From assembly GCF_900102505.1 (NCBI RefSeq), contig NZ_FMVT01000001.1, positions 1 through 64,000 on the forward strand: DNA of 64,000 bases, written 5' to 3'. This DNA comes from Paracoccus tibetensis. GTDB lineage: Bacteria > Pseudomonadota > Alphaproteobacteria > Rhodobacterales > Rhodobacteraceae. The stretch's first letter is position 1. The number at the start of each line of letters is the position of its first letter. Position numbers and translations under genes: made by a program. The notes below the pieces were generated by a model, which made no database searches, was not told the DNA's origin, and worked only from the letters and a program-made list of their open reading frames with translations. Of this stretch, positions 58,005 to 64,000 are shown one piece after another.

Positions 58005-59318
58005 TTATCGACCAGTCTCCCGGCCAAGCGCGTCATGGCAGGCCGCGATCACGCGATCAACGTCCTCGTCCGTCATCTTGCTGTAGATCGGCAGGCTGAC
58101 GAGAGCCTCATAAGCGGCGGTGCTGACGGGGAAGCCTTCGGGCGCCAGGTGGCAGCTGTCGCGCCAGTAGGGGTGCAGGTGCAGCGGCATGTAGTGGACG
58201 CTGGTGCCGATGCCAGCGGCGGCCAGGCTGTCCACCAGCGCGTCTCGGCTGAGCCCGGCCCCCTCGGTGAGGCGGACGGGAAAGAGGTGCCAGGAATGCA
58301 GATCGCCCGCCCGTGCGCGCAAAGGCAGGCGCAGCGGCAGGTCCGCGAGCCGCGCGAGATAGGCCTCGGCGATCTGCTGGCGGCGGCGGTGCATCTCGTT
58401 CAGGCGGCGCAACTGGTGCAGGCCGATGGCGGCGGCCATGTCGGTCAGGTTGTACTTGAAGCCCGGCGCGATGACCTCGTAGTACCAGTTCCCGCCCGTG
58501 CGGTAGCGGTCGAAGACGTCCCGGTTGATCCCGTGCAGGCGCATGACCTTCGCCCGCTTGGCGACCTCGGCGTTGCGGGTGACCAGCATCCCGCCCTCGC
58601 CGGTGGCGAGCGTCTTGGTCACGTAGAAGCTGAAGACCGTCGCGTCGCTCCCGAGCGCGCCGATCCGGGTGCCGTTGAAGGTGGTCGGCAGGGCATGCGC
58701 CGCGTCCTCGATGACGCGCAGGTCGTGGCGCCGGGCGATCTTCAGGATCGCGGCCATGTCGCAGGCGAGTCCCGCGTAATGGACCGGGATGATGGCGCGG
58801 GTGCGCGGCGTCACCGCTGCCTCGATCTTCGAGACGTCGATGTTCAGGCTTCCAGGCTCGACATCGACGAAGACGGGATCTGCGCCGACGTAGCGAACGA
58901 CCTCGGCGGTGGCGGTGAAGGTGTGGACGGGGACGATCACCTCGTCGCCGGGACCGATGCCGAACGCCTCGACCGCCAGGTGCAGCCCGGCGGTGGCCGA
59001 ATTGACCGAGATGCACGCCACGTCTCCGCCGAGATGGGTGGCGAAGTCGGCCTCGAACTGGGCGCAGCGCGGGCCGGTGCCCAGCCAGCCTGAGCGCAGG
59101 CAGCTGACGACCTCGGCGATCTCGTCCTCGCCGATGTCGGGCCGGGCGAAAGGAAGAGGGGCCGGATGCGAGCCGGGATCGAGCGCGCGCGTGCAATGCC
59201 CCGGAACGTCGCCGTCCGAGGCGTCGATGCCGCCGGGGAAACTGGTCTTGCGCAGGGTCCTGGTCCTTCGATCTGCAAGGGGTCGACCATTATCGCCAAT
59301 CCGCACGCGCTTGCCCAT
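58005..59318 (-). CDS. DegT/DnrJ/EryC1/StrS-family sugar aminotransferase
   Basis: The PLP enzyme has the family landmarks PFARPDIGEDEIAEVVSCLRSGWLGTGPRC (key words), FEADFATHLG, VPVHTFTATAEVVRYVGADPVFVDV, VIEDAAHALPT, and the PLP lysine in SFYVTKTLATGEGGML. These enzymes add an amino group to keto sugars of nucleotide sugars for surface polysaccharides or glycoproteins. From ATG 59318 the protein has 437 residues, with an N-terminal extension of about 60; the true start may be later. It stands alone beside an IS256 relic, without other sugar genes. Confidence 0.85.
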   Translation of the reverse strand: MGKRVRIGDNGRPLADRRTRTLRKTSFPGGIDASDGDVPGHCTRALDPGSHPAPLPFARPDIGEDEIAEVVSCLRSGWLGTGPRCAQFEADFATHLGGDVACISVNSATAGLHLAVEAFGIGPGDEVIVPVHTFTATAEVVRYVGADPVFVDVEPGSLNIDVSKIEAAVTPRTRAIIPVHYAGLACDMAAILKIARRHDLRVIEDAAHALPTTFNGTRIGALGSDATVFSFYVTKTLATGEGGMLVTRNAEVAKRAKVMRLHGINRDVFDRYRTGGNWYYEVIAPGFKYNLTDMAAAIGLHQLRRLNEMHRRRQQIAEAYLARLADLPLRLPLRARAGDLHSWHLFPVRLTEGAGLSRDALVDSLAAAGIGTSVHYMPLHLHPYWRDSCHLAPEGFPVSTAAYEALVSLPIYSKMTDEDVDRVIAACHDALGRETGR

Positions 59319-59508
59319 GCGGGAAATGCACCCTGCCGCGCTCGTGGCGGCAGGGCGCTCATGCGCTGCAGGTCTTGTTTGGTGCGCCTGCCGAAGTGAC
59401 CGAGCGTCGGACGCGTCCGGCACCAGATCATGCCCCGGCGGCCCCGCAACAGGTGCGTTTGAAGGTGGCGCGCCGCGAAGCTGTCGCGGCGCGCCGAAGG
59501 GGCCGTTT

Positions 59509-60636
59509 CTAGAGCGACGAGCCGGGGCGGTCGGCCGAGTAGCTGGAGGCCACGCTTGTGCCGGAGCCTGCATCCGCACCCGACGTGCCGCTGCTGGTTC
59601 CGCTGCTGGTCGAGCTGCCGCTGGTCCCGCTGCCGCCGCTTCCGCCGCTGCCGCTGTTGTTGTCGAGGTTCTTCCCGAGCTCATCCTTCACGGTCGAGGT
59701 GACCTGCGCGGCGGCCGACTTCGCCTCGCTGAGGCCGGCCGAGACGACGCCCTGCACCTTGGCCTTCTCCTCCTCGAAGATGCTCTCGGCCTCGTGGAAC
59801 AGCCGGTCCGAGTAGCTGCCGAGCAGCTCGTCCTCCTGCCGGGTGCGGGGCAGTAGGCAGGCTAGACCCGCGCCGACCGCAAGGGCCGCGGCGCCGAACA
59901 GCAGCGGCTCGCGGTCATAGCCGTCCGAGACGGTCCGGCTGCCCGCGCGCAGCTTGCGGGCGGCGGCATCGCGCGCCTCCAGCGCTTGGCGGCGCGCCTC
60001 GGTGACGCGGCGGCGAGCCTCATCGCTCAGATCCTCGGTGCCGGCGCTCAGGCGGTCATGCAGCTGGCTGGAGCTGTCCGACACGCTGTCGCGCCAGTCA
60101 TGCGCCTTGCGCCGCAGCCGGTCGGTCATGCTGTCATGCTGGTCGCGGCTGGAGGTGCCGCCGCTGCCGCCGCTGCCGCCGGACGCATGGCCCGTTTCGG
60201 TCGAGGCGCTGCCGCCCCACGCGTCGCTGCCGCCCGAGGCGGAGGAGACGCTGCCGCCATTGCCGCCCGTCCGGTCGCTGAACTCGCCGCTGGCGCCGTA
60301 GCTGCGGGTCGCGCGGTCCCAGTCACGATCCGGCGCGGTGCGACGGCGCGGGACATCGTGGCTGACCTGGCGGTGGGTCGGGTCGTAGCCGCGCCCAAAG
60401 ATCAGCCAGGCGAGGCCGACGCCGGTCAGGGCCAGCGCGACCGGATTGGACCGCGCCGCCTCGCTGGCGGAATTGGCCCACTCGCCGCCGTTCTCGCGGA
60501 ACTTGTCCGTGACGCGGCGGGCGAAGCCGTCCAGCGACAGCTCGTCCTGCAGGTCGTTGAGCGTGCGGCGCAGGGCGTTGCGGTCCTGCTCGATGTCGCG
60601 TTCGATCAGTGCGGGGTCCTGGGACTCATTTGTCAT
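59509..60636 (-). CDS. DUF3618-type membrane-associated stress protein with Gly/Ser tail
   Basis: This 375-residue protein starts LIERDIEQDRNALRRTLNDLQDEL, the DUF3618 pattern, followed by a membrane helix (NPVALALTGVGLAWLIFG). A Gly/Ser-rich linker, a coiled part (RRRVTEARRQALEARDAAARKLR), a second helix (LLFGAAALAVGAGLACLLP) and a long Ser/Gly/Thr tail follow. A GGAGG site precedes ATG 60636. It ends a three-gene operon with a holin-like protein and another Gly/Ser-rich protein. Similar proteins are linked to nutrient or osmotic stress in alphaproteobacteria; the role is uncertain. Confidence 0.8.
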   Translation of the reverse strand: MTNESQDPALIERDIEQDRNALRRTLNDLQDELSLDGFARRVTDKFRENGGEWANSASEAARSNPVALALTGVGLAWLIFGRGYDPTHRQVSHDVPRRRTAPDRDWDRATRSYGASGEFSDRTGGNGGSVSSASGGSDAWGGSASTETGHASGGSGGSGGTSSRDQHDSMTDRLRRKAHDWRDSVSDSSSQLHDRLSAGTEDLSDEARRRVTEARRQALEARDAAARKLRAGSRTVSDGYDREPLLFGAAALAVGAGLACLLPRTRQEDELLGSYSDRLFHEAESIFEEEKAKVQGVVSAGLSEAKSAAAQVTSTVKDELGKNLDNNSGSGGSGGSGTSGSSTSSGTSSGTSGADAGSGTSVASSYSADRPGSSL

Positions 60637-61051
60637 GATATGCCTCCTTGATGGCATGTGCGTCGCGCTGGACGTTCTGGACGGTGCGGGACGGCATCAG
60701 CGCCTCGGGCTTGAGATCGCTCATCCCCTTGCGCAGCAGGATGTAGGCCAGCAGCGCCAGCACGAGGCCGACGATGACCGCGCTCCAGATCGGGCCGAGG
60801 TCCGTCTCGGCCAAGGCCGCGACCAGCGCCGCGACCAGCACGTTGATGGTCACGATACCGATAACGGCAGCCGCGACGATGAAGCCCACCGCGACGCCGG
60901 CGCGCTGGACGTTCTGGCCCATCTCGGCCTTGGCGAGGGCGATCTCCTTGCGGACCAGATCGCCCGACAGGCGCAGGGCCTCCGAGGCCAGTGATGCAGG
61001 GTTGTGGCTGCGGGTGCCGGTCTGGCCAAGATCTGCGGTGCGATCGCTCAT
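60626..61051 (-). CDS. phage-holin-family (DUF1469) membrane protein
   Basis: This 141-residue protein has an amphipathic N-terminal region (LVRKEIALAKAEMGQN) and two membrane helices (GVAVGFIVAAAVIGIVTINVLVAALVAAL region and WSAVIVGLVLALLAYILL). This is the DUF1469/YqjE pattern. It overlaps the next gene by 11 bases and the previous by 4, so the three are translationally coupled. It is not a phage gene in this context. Confidence 0.87.
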   Translation of the reverse strand: MSDRTADLGQTGTRSHNPASLASEALRLSGDLVRKEIALAKAEMGQNVQRAGVAVGFIVAAAVIGIVTINVLVAALVAALAETDLGPIWSAVIVGLVLALLAYILLRKGMSDLKPEALMPSRTVQNVQRDAHAIKEAYHDK

Positions 61052-61890
61052 TGTCCGCCTCCCGTGCCCGAGGTGCCGGGTGCGTTGCCGTAGCCCGGAA
61101 CGCGCGCCTTCTCGGCGCCGCTGCTGCTGCCGGTGCCCGTCGAGTTCCCGCCGATGTTGCCGACGAGATCGCCCCCGACGCCGCTGCCCGTGGCGCTGCC
61201 AGCCGTGCCGCTGCCGGTGGTGCCGCTGCCCGTGGTGCCCGAGCCGCTCATGCCCGAGCCGCTGCCGCCACTCATGCCGCTGCCGGTCGGGCTGGCGCTT
61301 CCCGCGCTCCCCATGTGACTGCCGCTGGTGCCGCCGGACGCGCCGCTGCCGTGGCCGTGGATGCTGGCCTGTCCGCCTTGCTGCTGCGAGGCGAGGCTGG
61401 CGCCGCTGCGATCTGCAAGACCCGTCTGGCTGCCCGTGCGGCCATGGCTGCCGGTCATGCCGGTGCCGGTGCTGCGGCCCGCGCTAGGGGCGCCTGCGAT
61501 CAGGAAGCGCGCCGCGCCGAAGCCGCCCAGGGCGCAGAGGCCCAGAAAGGCGCCCGGACGTTCCCGCGCGAAGCTGCGCACGCTGTCCACCATCTCGGCG
61601 GTGTCCGCGCTTTTCAGGCTGTGGGCCATGCTGCCGACGCTGTCGGCGGCATAGTCGAACATCTTGCCGATGCCGGATTGCGGGTCGATCTCGGACTTGG
61701 CCGAGCGCAGGGCCGAGGCGAGGCTGTCCGCCTGCTTCGACAGGTTGTCGCGGATGCTGTCCTCGCGGCGCGCGGCCTCCTGCTTCAGGCTGTCGGCGAC
61801 TTGCGACACCTTCTGGCTGGCCTGCTCTTTCAACTCGCCAAGGCCAAGCTCGTCGCCTCCGGCCGATCCGTGGTGCTGGTCTGAAGTCAT
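61048..61890 (-). CDS. membrane-anchored protein with Gly/Ser/Thr-rich repeats
   Basis: In this 280-residue protein, residues 10-110 are helical and charged (LKEQASQKVSQVADSLKQEA, RDNLSKQADSLASALRSAKSEI). A hydrophobic stretch (RPGAFLGLCALGGFGAARFLIAG) follows as a likely anchor. The last 140 residues are nearly all Gly, Ser and Thr with repeats like GSGMSGGSGSGMSGSG and TTGSGTTGSGTAGS. It resembles DUF883-like or phasin-like helical proteins in layout only. GGGGAGGATT precedes the ATG at 61890. It is first in the three-gene operon and is divergent from the BrkB gene. Confidence 0.78.
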   Translation of the reverse strand: MTSDQHHGSAGGDELGLGELKEQASQKVSQVADSLKQEAARREDSIRDNLSKQADSLASALRSAKSEIDPQSGIGKMFDYAADSVGSMAHSLKSADTAEMVDSVRSFARERPGAFLGLCALGGFGAARFLIAGAPSAGRSTGTGMTGSHGRTGSQTGLADRSGASLASQQQGGQASIHGHGSGASGGTSGSHMGSAGSASPTGSGMSGGSGSGMSGSGTTGSGTTGSGTAGSATGSGVGGDLVGNIGGNSTGTGSSSGAEKARVPGYGNAPGTSGTGGGQ

Positions 61891-62106
61891 GGGAATCCTC
61901 CCCGTTCGTGGAACGACGGCGCCGCTCCTGCGGCGTCCGGGTCGTGACATGGGGGTGAGAACCGCGCCGCCCCTCCTTTGTTCCAGCGGCAGATGAAGCG
62001 GCGGCCGGGGGAACAAACACCTCTGCCGGCGATTGGGGGCACAGATCACGCACGCAATCCGGGTGCGCCCGAGACGGGTTGGCCCGGCAAGAAGAAGGAC
62101 GAGGCC

Positions 62107-63300
62107 ATGGCCCGACAAGCTCAAGGTGACAGGACTGCTGGGTCCAGCGCGGATGCCGACACGCCCCGAGGCATCCCCTCCGGCGGCTGGAAGCAGATCC
62201 TCTGGCGGGTCAAGGACGAGATCGCCAAGGACCATATCTCGGTCGTCGCTGCGGGGATCGCCTTCTACGCGCTCCTCTCGATCTTCCCGGCCATCGCGGC
62301 GCTGGTGTCCATCGCGGGGCTGATCCTCGATCCGGCCGACATCGCGGGCCAGCTGGAAAGCGCCGCCGCGGTCCTGCCCGCCGAGGCGGCCGGGATCGTG
62401 CAGGACCAGGTCGTCAAGGTCACCACGGGCGACCAGACCGGCACGGGCCTCGTGGCGCTGTTCGGGATCGCGGTGGCGCTTTACGGCGCGATGAAGGGCG
62501 TTCTGACGCTGATGGAGGGGCTGAACATCGCCTATGACGAGGAAGAGACTCGGGGCATGGTCAAGCTGTACCTGACGGCGCTGGCGATCACCCTTGCCTC
62601 GATCCTCGGCACGGCCGCGGGCATCGGGCTGATGATCCTGCTGCCCTCGCTGATCGGCATGTTCGGCCTGCCGCCGGTGCTGGAGACGGTCGTCGGCCTG
62701 CTGCGCTGGCCGGTGATGGCGGTCCTCGTGATGCTGGCGCTGGCCGCGCTCTACCGCTTCGGGCCGTCGCGGGCCGAGCCGAAATGGCGGTGGGTCAGCG
62801 TGGGCGCGGTCGCGGCGACGGCGCTGTGGATGATCGGCACGGCCGCCTTCACCATCTATGTCCAGAACTTCGGCAGCTATACCGAGACCTACGGCACGCT
62901 TGGCGGCGTCATCGTCCTGCTGACCTGGATGTGGCTGTCCTCGTTCGTGATCCTGGCCGGGGCCGAGCTGAACGCCGAGATCGAGCAGCAGACGGCGCGC
63001 GACACCACCACCGGCGCGCCCGAGCCGATGGGCCAGCGCCAAGCCGTCAAGGCCGACACGCCGCCGCCGGCCGGGGGCGAGACCACCGATGCCGGGCGTG
63101 CCGGGTCGCGGCGGCAGGATCAGGACCGCGCGGGGTCGCGCCGTGGCGGTCCGGGCCGGGCGCCGGTGGCGGCCCAATCGCCCACGGCGGACCTGTCGAT
63201 GGCAATGCTGCTTCTCGGCAGCGCGGCGCTGAAGGTGCTGCGGCCGGGCACGCGGGGCGGCGCCCCCGAGCCGGAGGCCGCGCCGCGCCGGACGCGCTAG
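62107..63300 (+). CDS. YihY/BrkB-family inner membrane protein
   Basis: This 397-residue protein has the family opening KQILWRVKDEIAKDHISVVAAGIAFYALLSIFPAIAALVS and five or six helices, ending with GTLGGVIVLLTWMWLSSFVILAGAELNAE. The signature is strong. A charged C-terminal tail of about 90 residues holds RRQDQDRAGSRRGGPG and a last hydrophobic segment (MAMLLLGSAALKVL). It is divergent from the Gly/Ser-rich stress operon with a 216-base gap, and ends in a CTAG shared with the GntR gene. The family was once called ribonuclease BN in error. Confidence 0.9.
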   Translation: MARQAQGDRTAGSSADADTPRGIPSGGWKQILWRVKDEIAKDHISVVAAGIAFYALLSIFPAIAALVSIAGLILDPADIAGQLESAAAVLPAEAAGIVQDQVVKVTTGDQTGTGLVALFGIAVALYGAMKGVLTLMEGLNIAYDEEETRGMVKLYLTALAITLASILGTAAGIGLMILLPSLIGMFGLPPVLETVVGLLRWPVMAVLVMLALAALYRFGPSRAEPKWRWVSVGAVAATALWMIGTAAFTIYVQNFGSYTETYGTLGGVIVLLTWMWLSSFVILAGAELNAEIEQQTARDTTTGAPEPMGQRQAVKADTPPPAGGETTDAGRAGSRRQDQDRAGSRRGGPGRAPVAAQSPTADLSMAMLLLGSAALKVLRPGTRGGAPEPEAAPRRTR

Positions 63301-63944
63301 CCGCGCCCTTCGGGCCCGGTCAGGTGGCGCAGTCCGTGCGTGACATCCGCGCGGACCGCCAGGCGCAGCGCGGGCTCGTCCCCGGCCCGCAGCGCGGCCA
63401 GGATCATGCGGTGGTGGCGCGGCGGCTCGTTGCGCTTCACCCGGCCGTAGAGCGCCCGCATCGTCGGGCCGAGCTGCAGCCAGATCGTCTCGAGCATGGC
63501 CAGCATCGCCGGCGCCTGCGCACGCAGGTAGAGCATGCGGTGGAAATCCAGGTTGCAGCGGATGTAGCCGACCGCGTCATGACGCTCGACCGCGTCGGCG
63601 ATGCGGCCGTTCATCGTCGCCAGCCGGTCGATCAGCGCGAAATGGGCACGGGGCAGGGCGCGGGCGGCCAGTTCCGGCTCGATCAGGGCGCGTAGGGCGG
63701 CGAGTTCCTCGATGCGCTCGTCCGACAGCTCGGGCGTCGCGACGCGGCCCGATCCCGACAGGCTCAGCGCGCCCTCGGCCACCAGCCGCCGCACCGCCTC
63801 GCGCGCGGGGGTCATCGACAGGTGGTATTCGCGTGCGATGCCGCGCAGCGTCAGCGCCTTGCCGGGCGGCAACTCGCCCAGCATGATCCGGCTGCGCAGG
63901 GAACGGTAGAGCCGCTCATGCGCGGCGGGATCGGCGGGCGTCAT
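63297..63944 (-). CDS. GntR-family regulator with FCD domain
   Basis: In this 215-residue protein, residues 1-75 are a winged helix (LYRSLRSRIMLGELPPGKALTLRGIAREYHLSMTPAREAVRRL, key words). The rest is an FCD ligand domain with ELAALRALIEPELAARAL, LDFHRMLYLRAQAPAML, and His residues for metal binding in the last helices (HHRMILAAL). It probably responds to an organic acid. The genes it controls may lie beyond the right edge. The last 56 bases of the window hold no gene. Confidence 0.9.
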   Translation of the reverse strand: MTPADPAAHERLYRSLRSRIMLGELPPGKALTLRGIAREYHLSMTPAREAVRRLVAEGALSLSGSGRVATPELSDERIEELAALRALIEPELAARALPRAHFALIDRLATMNGRIADAVERHDAVGYIRCNLDFHRMLYLRAQAPAMLAMLETIWLQLGPTMRALYGRVKRNEPPRHHRMILAALRAGDEPALRLAVRADVTHGLRHLTGPEGRG

Positions 63945-64000
63945 GGCGCAGGTGTGATCACAAAGGGGGCGCGCGTCAATCGCGAAAGCGCCACAGCATC

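Noticed and set aside
60626..61051. Holin-family protein taken as evidence of a prophage
   Set aside because: DUF1469 proteins are common chromosomal membrane proteins; no lysis, capsid or integrase genes are near.
62107..63300. BrkB-type protein as a ribonuclease
   Set aside because: The old ribonuclease BN name for YihY was a misassignment; the sequence is an integral membrane protein without nuclease motifs.

Overview
The window is a high-GC stretch from an alphaproteobacterium, most likely a Paracoccus-like member of the Rhodobacteraceae. This is inferred from codon and GC style, from small Rhodobacterales-type proteins, and from familiar gene orders: PEP-phosphotransferase beside aspartate kinase, isoaspartyl methyltransferase followed by a TolC-family protein, and a twin-arginine OpgG/D-type protein followed by OpgH and OpgC. 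No species can be fixed from the sequence alone.

Layout. (1) 1-2.4 kb: the 3' end of an rRNA operon (5S rRNA, then initiator tRNA-Met), followed by a scarred junction: the tail of a serine recombinase lying in the tRNA, a decayed IS3-family element, and a LacI-type sensor that has lost its DNA-binding head. (2) 2.5-15.7 kb: a myo-inositol catabolic locus on the + strand. An intact LacI regulator is followed by a palindromic operator and promoter, a sugar ABC importer (binding protein, double ATPase, permease), a TIM-barrel isomerase, iolG, iolI, a fused iolC, iolD, iolE and iolB. No methylmalonate-semialdehyde dehydrogenase (iolA) is present. (3) 15.9-19.0 kb: an ABC permease relic, an FAD oxidoreductase, a tiny membrane protein, an RBBP9/YdeN-type hydrolase and an Lrp regulator. 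(4) 19.2-23.7 kb: an Rrf2 regulator with four cysteines, then a sulfate importer (binding protein, cysT, cysW, short cysA). (5) 23.7-28.2 kb: an unfamiliar divergent locus in which a winged-helix/TPR (BTAD-like) regulator faces a PAP2/haloperoxidase-like protein, a 62-residue protein and a subtilisin-like protease, with an 11-bp-phased direct repeat just after the regulator.

(6) 28.6-32.9 kb: a membrane protein, a small four-cysteine protein, a LysE-type exporter, large catalase KatE and a receiver protein. (7) 32.9-36.1 kb: a tightly overlapping four-gene operon (GT2 glycosyltransferase, acyl-CoA-dehydrogenase-like protein, PIG-L deacetylase, NodS-like methyltransferase) that looks like an uncharacterised glycan or lipid tailoring system. 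(8) 36.2-40.8 kb: an NTF2-like protein, bluB, and nadA-nadB-nadC; nadC carries a one-base frameshift in a G run. (9) 40.8-51.3 kb: osmoregulated periplasmic glucan genes, ptsP, lysC, a DUF1178 protein and the Kdo transferase waaA. (10) 51.4-56.9 kb: a DUF2188 protein, a TetR regulator, tRNA-Cys, an isoaspartyl methyltransferase, a TolC-family protein and a 725-residue repetitive helical protein. (11) 57.0-59.3 kb: a decayed IS256 element and a stranded DegT-type sugar aminotransferase. (12) 59.5-63.9 kb: an envelope/stress cluster (DUF3618-type protein, DUF1469 holin-like protein, a Gly/Ser-rich membrane protein), a divergent BrkB/YihY protein and a GntR/FCD regulator.

The best candidates for undescribed biology are the BTAD/PAP2/subtilase locus, the GT2/acyl-CoA-dehydrogenase/PIG-L/NodS operon, and the long repetitive helical protein. 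All functional statements rest on motif recognition by eye; no database search was run.
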